Positions 17,254-26,467 of a DNA stretch of 57,173 nucleotides are shown piece by piece. The position numbers and the translations under genes were made by a program. Source of the stretch: a bacterium. Its GTDB lineage: Bacteria; Bacillota_A; Clostridia; Lachnospirales; Lachnospiraceae. How positions within the stretch are numbered: position 1 is the stretch's first letter; every line of letters begins with the position of its first letter. Location of the stretch: positions 1 through 57,173 of the forward strand of contig SFQZ01000020.1 in the NCBI GenBank assembly GCA_004562915.1. The letters run 5' to 3'. The notes under the pieces are model-generated. The model was not told the DNA's origin, ran no database searches, and saw nothing but the letters and a program-made list of their open reading frames with translations.

Positions 17254-18756
17254 ATGAAAAGATTATCTTACGATGTTTTAAAAGAGCAAAATTACGATGG
17301 ATATTTGCTGGAAAATGCCCCTGAAAAGGTACTGCAGTTCGGTGAAGGTAATTTTCTGCGTGCTTTTGCAGATTACTTTATCGATATTCTGAATGAAAAG
17401 ACAGGATTCAACGGAAAAGTTGCTGTTGTACAGCCTCGTCCGAAACATTCACCGGTCAGTATGGCCGATCTGCTCAACGAGCAGGAAGGTCTATACACCC
17501 TGTATCTTCGTGGTTTTGAAAATGGAACGAAAGTAAATGACAGACGGGTTATTTCCTGTGTAAGCCGCTGCATGAACGCCTACAGCGATTACGAAGCTGT
17601 GATGGCCTGTGCCGACAACCCAGAGCTTCGATATATTACCAGCAATACTACAGAAGCCGGTATCGTCTACGATCCTTCCTGTCAGTTGACAGACAAACCA
17701 GCAGCAAGCTATCCGGGTAAACTGACACAATTCCTGTATCGTCGTTTTGAAAAATTCGGAAATGAAAATGGAAAAGGTTTTGTGATTCTTCCCTGTGAGC
17801 TGATTGATGACAACGGGAAAGCACTGAAAGACTGTGTTCTCAAATATGCCAAACAGTGGAATCTGGAAGAGACGTTCATCCGTTGGATCAATGAAGAAAA
17901 TTTCTTTTGCTCCACACTGGTTGACCGTATCGTAACCGGATATCCAAAAAGTGAAGCCGATACTCTCAATCAAGCCAATGGCTATGAGGATAAGGCTATC
18001 AATACCGGGGAAGTCTTCGGTTTCTGGGTAATCGAAGGACCGGAATGGCTGAAAGATAAGCTTCCGTTTGCAAAAGCAGGTCTGCCTGTTCTGGTTACTG
18101 ACAATCACAAGCCCTACAAACAGAGAAAAGTCCGGATTCTGAATGGTGCCCATACTTCTATGGTACTGGGTGCTTATCTTGCAGGACAGGACATCGTCCG
18201 TGACTGTATGGCAGATGAGGTGATTTGCGGATTTATGAACAAAGCCATCTATGATGAAATCATTCCTACGCTCACTTTACCGAAGGATGAGTTGGAAAGC
18301 TTTGCATTTTCCGTGACCGAACGCTTTAAAAATCCGTTCATTGATCATGCACTGCTTTCCATTTCTCTGAACTCAACTTCAAAATGGAGAGCCAGAGTAC
18401 TTCCTACCGTAAAAGATTACATCACAAAAACAGGAAAACTGCCAAAATGTCTGTTGACTTCTTTTGCTCTTTATGTGGCATTTTACCACAATGGAAAAGA
18501 ACTAACCGAAGCCGGACTTTCTGCCACCCGTTCAAATGGTGATAGCTATACCGTTTCCGATGACAGAACGGTTCTGGAATTTTACCTGAATCATAAAGAA
18601 GATTCTCTGCATGATCTGGCATACGCCGTATGTTCAAATTGCGATTTCTGGGGAGAAGATCTGACAGAACTTGACGGTTTTACTGAAATGGTGGCTGATG
18701 TGTTGAATGAAATTGATAAAAAAGGTACTTATGCAGTAATGAAAGAGTGTCTGTAA
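17254..18756 (+). CDS. uxaB: Tagaturonate reductase
   Basis: NADH-dependent reduction of D-tagaturonate to D-altronate. It has 500 residues of the mannitol dehydrogenase superfamily. VLQFGEGNFLRAFADYFID is the Rossmann-fold start, and TDNHKPYKQRKVRILNGAH includes the conserved Lys and His of the active site. I chose the second ATG (17254), which is 8 bases from AAAGGAG; the first is only 2 bases away. A terminator follows at 18759-18800. Confidence 0.92.
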   Translation: MKRLSYDVLKEQNYDGYLLENAPEKVLQFGEGNFLRAFADYFIDILNEKTGFNGKVAVVQPRPKHSPVSMADLLNEQEGLYTLYLRGFENGTKVNDRRVISCVSRCMNAYSDYEAVMACADNPELRYITSNTTEAGIVYDPSCQLTDKPAASYPGKLTQFLYRRFEKFGNENGKGFVILPCELIDDNGKALKDCVLKYAKQWNLEETFIRWINEENFFCSTLVDRIVTGYPKSEADTLNQANGYEDKAINTGEVFGFWVIEGPEWLKDKLPFAKAGLPVLVTDNHKPYKQRKVRILNGAHTSMVLGAYLAGQDIVRDCMADEVICGFMNKAIYDEIIPTLTLPKDELESFAFSVTERFKNPFIDHALLSISLNSTSKWRARVLPTVKDYITKTGKLPKCLLTSFALYVAFYHNGKELTEAGLSATRSNGDSYTVSDDRTVLEFYLNHKEDSLHDLAYAVCSNCDFWGEDLTELDGFTEMVADVLNEIDKKGTYAVMKECL

Positions 18757-18758
18757 TG

Positions 18759-18800
18759 ATTCCCTTGCTCTCAAATTATGGCGGGAGCAAGGGAATTTTT
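18759..18800 (+). terminator. Rho-independent terminator of uxaA-uxaB
   Basis: 12-bp arms (18759-18770, 18785-18796) with a 14-nt loop, running straight into a T run. It begins three bases after the uxaB stop. Confidence 0.9.
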
Positions 18801-18809
18801 AATGATTCG

Positions 18810-18838
18810 TTTTCATTATTCTGAAAATATGTTAAGAT
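18810..18838 (+). promoter_or_regulatory. Candidate promoter of the AraC regulator
   Basis: TTTTCA (18810-18815), 17-bp spacer, TAAGAT (18833-18838). Each hexamer matches consensus at 4 of 6 positions; the spacing is ideal. The ATG is 38 bases downstream. Confidence 0.4.
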
Positions 18839-18875
18839 AAATGAAACCTTTCCGTCTACATTAAGGAGATATGTC

Positions 18876-19748
18876 ATGAATAAAAATCTGCAGACCCCTT
18901 TCAGCACCAGACAATATATGGTATCGAGAGACTTTGAAATCTACTATTACAATGACCGTCATCCCAGCAATGTCAAAAGTCACTCTCACAATTATTATGA
19001 ATTTTATTTTTTTCTGGAAGGTGATATGATTCTGCATATTGCAGGAAATGAATATACGATACAACCGGGAGATGTGATTGTACTTCCACCGGATGTCCAC
19101 CATTATGTTACTGTCATCAACCCGGAAACGCCTTACCGAAGATTTGTTTTCTGGATCACCCGTGAGTATTGTCAGCAACTGATGGAGCTTTCACCTGATT
19201 ATGGTTATCTGATGCAGCATGTGGCAGTTACCGGGAAATATATCTTTCATTATGATGTGATCGGATTTCAGGCTCTTCAGTCAAAAGTATTCCGACTGAT
19301 TGAAGAATTGAAATCCGACAGATTCGGCAAGGCCGCAAAGGTAAACCTCTGTGTCAACGATCTTGTCCTTCATCTGAACCGTACCATCTATGAGATGGAA
19401 CACCCGATGACGCCCAAAGAGAACCGACGTCTGTATGAAAATCTGATTCAATATATTGAAGATCATCTGGACGAAGACCTTTCCCTGGAACATCTGGCCA
19501 ATGAATTTTATGTGAGTAAATACCATATTGCTCATGTTTTTAAAGATAATATCGGACTTTCCGTGCATCAGTACATCACAAAAAAAAGACTATCTATCTG
19601 CCGGAATGCACTTCTCGGTCAAATGGAAATCAGCGAAGCCTATTCACTCTGCGGATTTAAAGACTATTCCAGCTTTTTCAGGGCATTTAAGAAAGAATAT
19701 GGGATTTCGCCGAAAGAATATCGGGAACTGCACCAGTTGGAGAGTTGA
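18876..19748 (+). CDS. AraC-family regulator with N-terminal cupin
   Basis: 290 residues. An N-terminal cupin-type sensor domain (HSHNYYEFYFFLEGD, IQPGDVIVLPPDVHH) is followed by two AraC helix-turn-helix motifs from about residue 185 (LEHLANEFYVSKYHIAHVFK and the motif ending GISPKEYRELH). TTAAGGAG precedes the ATG. It lies alone between the uxa genes and the GH38 gene, converging on the latter. Either could be its target; nothing in the sequence decides. Confidence 0.9.
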   Translation: MNKNLQTPFSTRQYMVSRDFEIYYYNDRHPSNVKSHSHNYYEFYFFLEGDMILHIAGNEYTIQPGDVIVLPPDVHHYVTVINPETPYRRFVFWITREYCQQLMELSPDYGYLMQHVAVTGKYIFHYDVIGFQALQSKVFRLIEELKSDRFGKAAKVNLCVNDLVLHLNRTIYEMEHPMTPKENRRLYENLIQYIEDHLDEDLSLEHLANEFYVSKYHIAHVFKDNIGLSVHQYITKKRLSICRNALLGQMEISEAYSLCGFKDYSSFFRAFKKEYGISPKEYRELHQLES

Positions 19749-19801
19749 TACGTTATTTTTGTGGTATTCTATTAAGTAACGAGGCATGTGGAATACAGGT
19801 A

Positions 19802-19828
19802 GGGAGAGCTATGCTCTCCCCTTATCCC
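19802..19828. terminator. Hairpin between convergent araC-type gene and GH38
   Basis: Perfect 8-bp stem GGGAGAGC/GCTCTCCC around TAT, at the ends of two convergent genes. A T-rich stretch follows on the plus strand a few bases later, so it most likely serves the AraC-family gene. Confidence 0.5.
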
Positions 19829-19830
19829 TT

Positions 19831-22800
19831 TTAGAATGTTACTTTAAGTGTTTTGATCTCGTATGGTTTGAGTGTAAAGTATGCTTTGCTTCCTGCGAAT
19901 TCTACTGGTTGTGCTCCTTCTTCCATCATGTTGCATTCCACCACAGATTTCACTTCCTTTCCAAACGTAAGTACCACCGGAGTTCTTCTGTTGTAGCATT
20001 CATACAGTCTGATAATGGTATCATCGGAATCTTCAGCCTTTTTCACTACTTCTACAACAACATTATCTTGATTAGAAGATACCATGGAGTACTCAGGTGC
20101 CAGTGTTCCTTCCTCATTTTCTTTCCATACAGAAGTCAGAGGATTGTTGATCTGGTATGCCTGTTTCACAGTACCTGCTGTTCTCCAGTCTCCCTGATGC
20201 GGATAAATCGAGTAAGTAAACTCGTGTACCTCTTTATCTGCTTCCGGATTTGGATAAATGGCGGATTTCAGCATGGACATACCAATCACGCCTTCTCTCA
20301 CGCTGACACCGTATTTGCAGTCGTTCAGCATGCTGACACCATAACCGTCCTCAGATACATCCATCCATTTATGATGGCATACTTCAAATTTTGCAAAATC
20401 CCAGGAAGTATTGTCATGAGTATCTCTCTTGACATTACCATACTGGATATCAAAGGTTGCCTCATTTGTGTGAACATCGATCGGGAAATAGTCTTTCACA
20501 AAAATCTGATGCTCTTTCCAATCGATCACATTGCGAATATCAATTCTCGGAATATCGTGATACAGATAAATATACTGGGTAATCACGGAATCCAAATATG
20601 GTCTTTCCACTTTCACACAGGCTCTCACCGGTCCGTTTTCTACCACTTCCATAGCAGATACCTGATCGATATCCCATGATTTTTCTTTATAATAGTTGTT
20701 TACATCCCAAGCATCATAATTGTGTGGACGATCCTCGTAGCTTACGATCACATTACCGGCCTGTCCAGGTTTCAGCACTTCTCTTTCTGCTTTCTTGTCA
20801 TAGATTCGGGCAAATTGACCCTTCTCATTATATTCTACAACAAAGAAATCATTTTCCATAAGAGATGTGGAAACATTCATGGATGTAACATCTGAAGTAC
20901 CTGTTTCTTCTTTTACTATATAGGTTTTATAACCTTTTCCCGGCACACCGGCTGCAAAGAATACATACGTGCCTTCCGCTGTTTTCTGAACTGCGAGTTT
21001 TGCATCCCCGTCATACACAGCCGGAGCAACAATACCTTCCGGTAATGTAAACTCCGCAAGATCAAATGCCGGAGCACTGTTTGGATTATATACAACCAGA
21101 GAATGTTTCGGCGCATTAATATTTTCCGCAATATGTGCCAGCGTTTTTCCTGTCATTTCTCGGTTTTCGGCAAGAATACCTTCATACTCTTCTTTAGAAT
21201 CATCATATACTTCTTTGATAGATGAACCCGGAAGAATATCATGGAACTGATTTCTAAGGATTACTTCCCACCCTTCATGCAGTTTCTCAGCCGGATATTC
21301 TCCTCCGGCATTCTGGCTGTCCAGAATAGCATACATTTCCTCGTTCTGGTATGCAAACTCGGATTTGCGGTTATATTTTTTATTTCTTGCCATGGAAGTG
21401 TAGGTACCTCTGTGATATTCCAGATACAGTTCTCCTACCCAGGTTGGCAGATATTTTTTACCACGTACATTGTGATCCAGATCCTCAAAGAATTCCTTTG
21501 AAGTAGCCATCTTTGTTCTGGGAACTCCCGGGATACCTTTTTCCAGTCTTCTCTGATTCTCCAGCATATCTTTCGTTGGGCCGCCGCCGCCGTCTCCAAA
21601 GCCGAAGCAACAGAGAACTTCATCATTCAGGTACTTTTGTCCGTATCTTTTCCATGCACCTTTCATCTGTGTCGGGTTAATATATCCATTATAAGTAGTA
21701 TAATGTTCAGTCTCAAATCCACCCTCCACAGCACCTTTATCATAGTCACGGGTTGGCACAAAATGAGTCAGTACGCGGGTTCCGTCAATTCCTTCCCACT
21801 CAAAAGTATCACAAGGCATCTTATTAAACTCATTCCAGCTGATCTTTGTAGTCATAAAATATTTCAGACCACATTTCTGCATAATCTGCGGAAGTGCTGC
21901 TGAATAACCGAATACATCCGGCAGCCACAGGATTGAATTATCTGCATCGAACTCTTCTTTGAAAAATCTTTGTCCATGTACAAACTGACGAACCAATGCC
22001 TCCCCGGAAGCAATATTGCAGTCTGCCTCTACGAACATACCACCTTCCGGCTCCCATCTTCCTTCTTTCACTCTTTCTTTGATCTGTTCATATACTTCGG
22101 GAGCATTTTTCTGAACATATTTGTAAAGCTGCGGCTGACTGGACATAAAGACATATTCTGGATATTCTTTCATCAATTCCAGAACCGTCGAAAAGCTTCT
22201 GACAGCCTTATCTTCTGTTACACGAAGAGTCCACAGCCATGCACAGTCAATATGAGTATGACCTACACAATAAATAACCGGTGATTTTTCACTGTCACAG
22301 TGTTTTTCGTAAAATTCTTTGGTGATATATTCCTGAGCTTTTTCCAGGCTGTCATAATACTCTTTCGAACCTTCTTTTCTCATATCCAGAAGATTTAAGG
22401 ATTCATTGACTGCCTGAATGATCGTGATATATGCCGGATCTTCATCAGAAAGCAGTCTTGCGGTATCATAAGGCACCTTCAGATCATAATAATATTTCTC
22501 TGTTTTTCGATCCAGAACTTTCAATACGGAATCCAGTCTAAGGCTGAAATTCTGATCTCCGGTAAATGCAGACAGGATAATCCGATAAGTTCTCCCAACC
22601 TCTGCATTTTCTGACAGGATAATCTCTCTGTGATTGATATCCAGTCCCTGGCGAAGTACACCATCCACAAAAATTGTAAACTGCGGATTGGTAGCATCCC
22701 AATCGCCTTCTTTTCCGGTGGTGATCTCATATACCACACATTTTCCGGCAAACTCTTCCGGTACTGTCACAAAGGTCTCAAACCAGTAAAACTCTCTATG

Positions 22801-22980
22801 ACCTCCCCAGATCTGTTTCGTAGAGAATTCTTCCCATTCGGAAGTGTCAAGATGTGCCACGTCAGGGAATCTTTCATCACTGCGAGTCATTTTGTAAGAA
22901 GGTATCTCCATTTTTTCGGGATATACCTGCTGCTGAAGATACTCCAGCATTTTACCAATTCTTTCTTTTAGTAAAATCAT
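19831..22980 (-). CDS. Alpha-mannosidase, glycoside hydrolase family 38
   Basis: Retaining, metal-dependent alpha-mannosidase of 1049 residues, no signal peptide, so probably intracellular. The zinc-site motif VGHTHIDCAWLW has H241, H243 and D245. The nucleophile by family comparison is D320 in MFVEADCNIASGEA. The C-terminal half is the GH38 beta-sandwich. ATG 22980 has GGAGG 5-6 bases upstream. Readings that extend further overlap the permease gene and a terminator and are not real. Together with GH125 it points to breakdown of N-glycan or yeast-mannan fragments. A strong terminator sits right before its ribosome site. Confidence 0.93.
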   Translation of the reverse strand: MILLKERIGKMLEYLQQQVYPEKMEIPSYKMTRSDERFPDVAHLDTSEWEEFSTKQIWGGHREFYWFETFVTVPEEFAGKCVVYEITTGKEGDWDATNPQFTIFVDGVLRQGLDINHREIILSENAEVGRTYRIILSAFTGDQNFSLRLDSVLKVLDRKTEKYYYDLKVPYDTARLLSDEDPAYITIIQAVNESLNLLDMRKEGSKEYYDSLEKAQEYITKEFYEKHCDSEKSPVIYCVGHTHIDCAWLWTLRVTEDKAVRSFSTVLELMKEYPEYVFMSSQPQLYKYVQKNAPEVYEQIKERVKEGRWEPEGGMFVEADCNIASGEALVRQFVHGQRFFKEEFDADNSILWLPDVFGYSAALPQIMQKCGLKYFMTTKISWNEFNKMPCDTFEWEGIDGTRVLTHFVPTRDYDKGAVEGGFETEHYTTYNGYINPTQMKGAWKRYGQKYLNDEVLCCFGFGDGGGGPTKDMLENQRRLEKGIPGVPRTKMATSKEFFEDLDHNVRGKKYLPTWVGELYLEYHRGTYTSMARNKKYNRKSEFAYQNEEMYAILDSQNAGGEYPAEKLHEGWEVILRNQFHDILPGSSIKEVYDDSKEEYEGILAENREMTGKTLAHIAENINAPKHSLVVYNPNSAPAFDLAEFTLPEGIVAPAVYDGDAKLAVQKTAEGTYVFFAAGVPGKGYKTYIVKEETGTSDVTSMNVSTSLMENDFFVVEYNEKGQFARIYDKKAEREVLKPGQAGNVIVSYEDRPHNYDAWDVNNYYKEKSWDIDQVSAMEVVENGPVRACVKVERPYLDSVITQYIYLYHDIPRIDIRNVIDWKEHQIFVKDYFPIDVHTNEATFDIQYGNVKRDTHDNTSWDFAKFEVCHHKWMDVSEDGYGVSMLNDCKYGVSVREGVIGMSMLKSAIYPNPEADKEVHEFTYSIYPHQGDWRTAGTVKQAYQINNPLTSVWKENEEGTLAPEYSMVSSNQDNVVVEVVKKAEDSDDTIIRLYECYNRRTPVVLTFGKEVKSVVECNMMEEGAQPVEFAGSKAYFTLKPYEIKTLKVTF

Positions 22981-22995
22981 ATTTGCCTCCTTTAA

Positions 22996-23028
22996 AAAAG
23001 GGACATCAAATAATTTGATGTCCCTTTT
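22996..23028 (-). terminator. Strong terminator/attenuator just before GH38
   Basis: 15-bp perfect stem (22996-23010, 23014-23028) with a 3-nt loop. On the minus strand it ends in TTTTTT, and the GH38 ribosome site follows after three A bases. It should cut most transcripts from the ABC operon and leave GH38 dependent on read-through or regulated antitermination. Confidence 0.85.
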
Positions 23029-23074
23029 CAATTCACGTACAATTATTATATGAAATTTTGTCAGTTTTGCATCA

Positions 23075-23896
23075 TCAACCTTTTGCAGCACCTGCCATGG
23101 TAAATCCTTTGGACATGTAATTCTGAGAAAGAATATACAGAAGTACTGACGGTAATGCATAAATAATAGAGTAGGCAGCCAAAGGACCATAGGCAATAGA
23201 TCCATGCTGACCAAAGAACTGATACAACATAACCGCTGCAGGCTGTTTATCAGCGGAACTGATCAAAATGTACGGGATGAAGAAGTTACCCCAACTACCG
23301 GAGAATGTGTAGATAAATACAACACAGATTCCCGGGAACATCAGCGGAGCCACGATTTTAAGAATAGACTGCATGGTGGTTGCTCCGTCCACCCATGCGG
23401 CTTCTTCCAACTCTACCGGTACACCGTCCATAAAATTCTTCATCAGCCAGATACCATAGGGAAGACCGGATGCGGATAGATACAGGATAACTCCTGGGAT
23501 ACTGTCCAGCAGTCCAAGATTCAGAAACATTTTGTATACCGGCACGATAACAGCGATCATAGGAAGGGCTGTCATGAACAGGATTACATACATCAAAGGT
23601 TTCTTAAAACTCAGATCATAACGTGACAGCGGGTAAGCGGCAAGACCGGATACCACGACAACAATCAGTGACTGACTTAAAGAAATTGTAAGACCAACGC
23701 CAAATCCTCTCAGGTTTTTAGTATCTGTAAGTACAGAAATAAAATTATTCAGCGTCCAAGTCGTCGGCCATTTTAATGCCTGATTTGCTCCGGAATCCAG
23801 AGAAGCCAGAATCAACCATACCAGGGGCAGGATAAAGACAATGGCAATGATCGTCAAAATCACATAATGAATCGCTTTTGTTGTTTTCTCACTCAT
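23075..23896 (-). CDS. ABC sugar transporter permease (MalG-type)
   Basis: 273-residue inner-membrane permease with six predicted helices. The EAA loop EEAAWVDGATTMQSILKIVAP (about 165-185) contacts the ATPase. N-terminal LPLVWLILASLDS is typical of MalG-type carbohydrate permeases. It is the last of three ABC genes (binding protein, MalF-type, MalG-type). No ATPase gene is nearby. Confidence 0.92.
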   Translation of the reverse strand: MSEKTTKAIHYVILTIIAIVFILPLVWLILASLDSGANQALKWPTTWTLNNFISVLTDTKNLRGFGVGLTISLSQSLIVVVVSGLAAYPLSRYDLSFKKPLMYVILFMTALPMIAVIVPVYKMFLNLGLLDSIPGVILYLSASGLPYGIWLMKNFMDGVPVELEEAAWVDGATTMQSILKIVAPLMFPGICVVFIYTFSGSWGNFFIPYILISSADKQPAAVMLYQFFGQHGSIAYGPLAAYSIIYALPSVLLYILSQNYMSKGFTMAGAAKG

Positions 23897-23913
23897 TTTC
23901 TTTATCTCCTTTC

Positions 23914-24804
23914 CTAGTCTTCTTTAGCAACTTTGGTATAGATCACACTACATACAGCGCCTACCATCAACAGCAACATACCAATAGCAGTACCCTGACC
24001 AAGCTGGAAGTTCTTCATACCTGCATTGTACATGTAGATGGACAATGTTGTAGTTGCAGAACCCGGACCACCTCCTGTAAGAGCCCAGATCAGACCGAAT
24101 ACACCAAGAGTAGACAGGGTATTCAGCATGGTGTTGGTAGCAATAGTATCTTTGATACACGGAACAATAATACGAATCAAAGTTTGAATACGGTTTGCAC
24201 CATCTACACGGGCAGCTTCCTCGATATCACCGGATACATTATCCAGTGCAGACTGGAAGTTCATCATGGAGAACGCTGTACCATGCCATACATTGGCGAT
24301 AACTACTGTCATCATCGGATGTGCATAGATCCATTCAACAGCCGGAATATGTAACAGTCCCAACATCTTATTCATAGTACCGGACATATCAAAGAAAGCC
24401 AAACAGCAAAGAGATACTACAATCTCCGGCATAACCCATCCAACCAGGATGCAGGGTCCAACTACACTTCGGAAAGCTTTCGCTTTATTTTTCATCAGAT
24501 AAGCAATGATAAAGCCGAGTACGCTCTGTCCTAACAAACTTCCCACCAAGAATATCAACGTATTCTTGATCGCATTGTATGTGTTAGGGTCTTTGAACAT
24601 TTTTATATAGTTTGAGAAACCTACAAACTGAAAATTCTTCGCATTGGCACCGGTCAGAGCCATGTTTGTAAACGAATAATAAACAGTCAATATAATCGGT
24701 ACAATGAAGAAACAGATCAAAAGAACTGCTGCCGGTATCAGCAGAACAGATTTCTTCGCCTGATCTTTAATCATCGCCGCACGATTTGGTTTTGCCATAC
24801 CCAT
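23914..24804 (-). CDS. ABC sugar transporter permease (MalF-type)
   Basis: 296-residue permease with six predicted helices. VPIILTVYYSFTNM near the N-terminus and the EAA loop EEAARVDGANRIQTLIRIIVP identify the MalF-type subunit. It sits 17 bases from the MalG-type gene. It is likely to import mannose-containing oligosaccharides, given GH38 and GH125 in the locus. Confidence 0.92.
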   Translation of the reverse strand: MGMAKPNRAAMIKDQAKKSVLLIPAAVLLICFFIVPIILTVYYSFTNMALTGANAKNFQFVGFSNYIKMFKDPNTYNAIKNTLIFLVGSLLGQSVLGFIIAYLMKNKAKAFRSVVGPCILVGWVMPEIVVSLCCLAFFDMSGTMNKMLGLLHIPAVEWIYAHPMMTVVIANVWHGTAFSMMNFQSALDNVSGDIEEAARVDGANRIQTLIRIIVPCIKDTIATNTMLNTLSTLGVFGLIWALTGGGPGSATTTLSIYMYNAGMKNFQLGQGTAIGMLLLMVGAVCSVIYTKVAKED

Positions 24805-24822
24805 TTCCTCCTATCTTTAAAG

Positions 24823-24858
24823 AATGGGCGGAACAGCCAGATTTGCTGCCCGCCCATT
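24823..24858 (-). other. Hairpin between binding-protein and permease genes
   Basis: GC-rich arms AATGGGCGG..CAGC (24845-24858) and GCTG..CCGCCCATT (24823-24837), with one unpaired region, and a short T stretch after. It sits between SBP and permease genes, where such hairpins often stabilise the upstream message or partly terminate, so binding protein exceeds permease. Confidence 0.65.
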
Positions 24859-24891
24859 CATCTTCAATTATTCGAATCTTTCAACTGCAGA

Positions 24892-26334
24892 TTACTGTGC
24901 TACGTTTTCATCTCCTACATCACGTGCAACATCTGTAGCATACTGTGCCATTGCATCTTCCGGACTTGTACCAGATACTACAGACTCAACCATCTTCTGG
25001 ATAGAAGTGGATACTGTGGAATACTGATCATTCTGTGGTCTGAAATCTGCTGTCTCAAGGAACTCGGTAGCGATTGAGAAGAATGGCTGTGCAGCGTAGT
25101 CAGCATCTTCTGCTGTATCTGTTCTAACTGCAATGTTACCAGCCTGCAGAATGTACTGTTTATAGATTTCCGGTTTCATCATTTCAGTGATGAATTCCCA
25201 AGTAATATCTTTTGCATCTGCATTTTCCGGGATAGAGTATGCCCAGCCACCTGCCAGTGTTACAGTTCCAGGATCCTGTCCTTCACTTGTAGGCATAGCT
25301 GCCAGTCCACATTCTGTTTCATATCCATCCCATGGAGCTGCTCCAGTATCTTTCCATGCACCTGTAATCCAGATACCATCCAGAAGGATACCAAGTTTAC
25401 CCTGTGGCAGATATTCTCTCTCAAGAGTTGTGGAACCCTGTCCATTCAATACTACAGACAATGGAGCACCATATCCATTTGTATAAATGTCAGACAGGAA
25501 CTGCAGAGATGCTTTGATTCCATCACTATTTACAATCCATTTATTATTGTCATCCAGTAATCTTTCGCCAGTTCCGTAATACAGCATTTCATATGTCTGC
25601 ATGGAAGTAGCTTCACCTGTAGCTACACCGGAGTTACATCCGAATGGTACAACATCCGGGCAGTTCTCTTTAATCTTGGCACATGCATCCATGATATCTG
25701 CCCAGCTCTTCGGCTCCCAGTCTTCTCCTTCAGCGATTACACCTGCGTTCTGAAGAACTGTTCTGTTATAGAAAAGGCCACGGGTATCTGTACAGTATGG
25801 AATACCATATACAGAACCGTCAGAGCTTGTTACAGCTTTTGCCATAGATTCATAATATTTTCCATCATTCCAGTCTGCATAATCTGCAAGATACTCATCC
25901 AGATTTGTCAGATAACCGGCACTTACATCATTTGGAAGCTGGAATGTATCTTCACATACCAGGTCAGGACAGGTGGATGGATCTGCAAGCTGCAGAGCGA
26001 TCTTGGTGAAATAATCACCTTCAGAAGCAGTGATTGGAGCAAAGTCAAGTTCTACCTGATCTTTTTTGTCCCACTGCTCGTAAGCAGCCTGCATCTGCTG
26101 ATAGTTAGCATTCAGTTCAATATCAGTTCCGTCATCACGCCAGCAGATTGTGATCTTCTGTTTTTCTCCTGAAGATGCACTGTCATCTGTTGCATCGTCT
26201 GTGGATGCTGCATCATCTGTTGCTGCTTTGTCATCTGTTGCTGCAGAGTCGCTGCTTGAAGAGCCACCGCATGCTGTCATGCTGAGTGCCATAACAGATG
26301 CCAGCAAAATACTTACTACCTGTTTCTTTTTCAT
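24892..26334 (-). CDS. Sugar ABC transporter solute-binding lipoprotein
   Basis: 480 residues. A lipoprotein signal with ALSMTACGG (Cys about 22) is followed by a Ser/Asp/Ala/Thr low-complexity linker (to about 58), then a family-1-type extracellular binding domain. AAAGGAGAG precedes the ATG. It is the capture subunit for the two permeases downstream. The substrate is inferred to be a mannoside from GH38 and GH125. Confidence 0.93.
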   Translation of the reverse strand: MKKKQVVSILLASVMALSMTACGGSSSSDSAATDDKAATDDAASTDDATDDSASSGEKQKITICWRDDGTDIELNANYQQMQAAYEQWDKKDQVELDFAPITASEGDYFTKIALQLADPSTCPDLVCEDTFQLPNDVSAGYLTNLDEYLADYADWNDGKYYESMAKAVTSSDGSVYGIPYCTDTRGLFYNRTVLQNAGVIAEGEDWEPKSWADIMDACAKIKENCPDVVPFGCNSGVATGEATSMQTYEMLYYGTGERLLDDNNKWIVNSDGIKASLQFLSDIYTNGYGAPLSVVLNGQGSTTLEREYLPQGKLGILLDGIWITGAWKDTGAAPWDGYETECGLAAMPTSEGQDPGTVTLAGGWAYSIPENADAKDITWEFITEMMKPEIYKQYILQAGNIAVRTDTAEDADYAAQPFFSIATEFLETADFRPQNDQYSTVSTSIQKMVESVVSGTSPEDAMAQYATDVARDVGDENVAQ

Positions 26335-26420
26335 AGCTATCTCTCCTTTGCTTTTTGTTTATATTGCCGTTTCAAGCTGTGCTTATCTTATCGTTTTTTA
26401 GTCGGTTTGTATATTTCAAA

Positions 26421-26467
26421 TTTTTAAAAAAGGGGTAAATTCTTGACATTCGCCAAAAATTTACCCC
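26421..26467 (-). terminator. Terminator overlapping the stop codon of the membrane-anchored SBP
   Basis: 10-bp arms GGGGTAAATT/AATTTACCCC (26432-26441, 26458-26467) with a T run on the minus strand. The TAA stop of the upstream gene (26463-26461) is part of the stem. It separates the sensor operon from the ABC operon. Confidence 0.8.

Noticed and set aside
19786..20679. 297-codon plus-strand frame opposite the end of GH38
   Set aside because: Overlaps the conserved C-terminal domain of GH38 and shows no protein family features.
22981..23214. N-terminal extension of GH38 by 78 residues
   Set aside because: It would pass through the terminator and overlap the permease gene; ATG 22980 has a proper ribosome site and the family N-terminus.
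26335..26420. AraC-type operator or promoter before the mannoside binding-protein gene
   Set aside because: Repeats of TTGAAA and TAAAAA are present, but their spacings fit neither a promoter nor a two-turn direct repeat.
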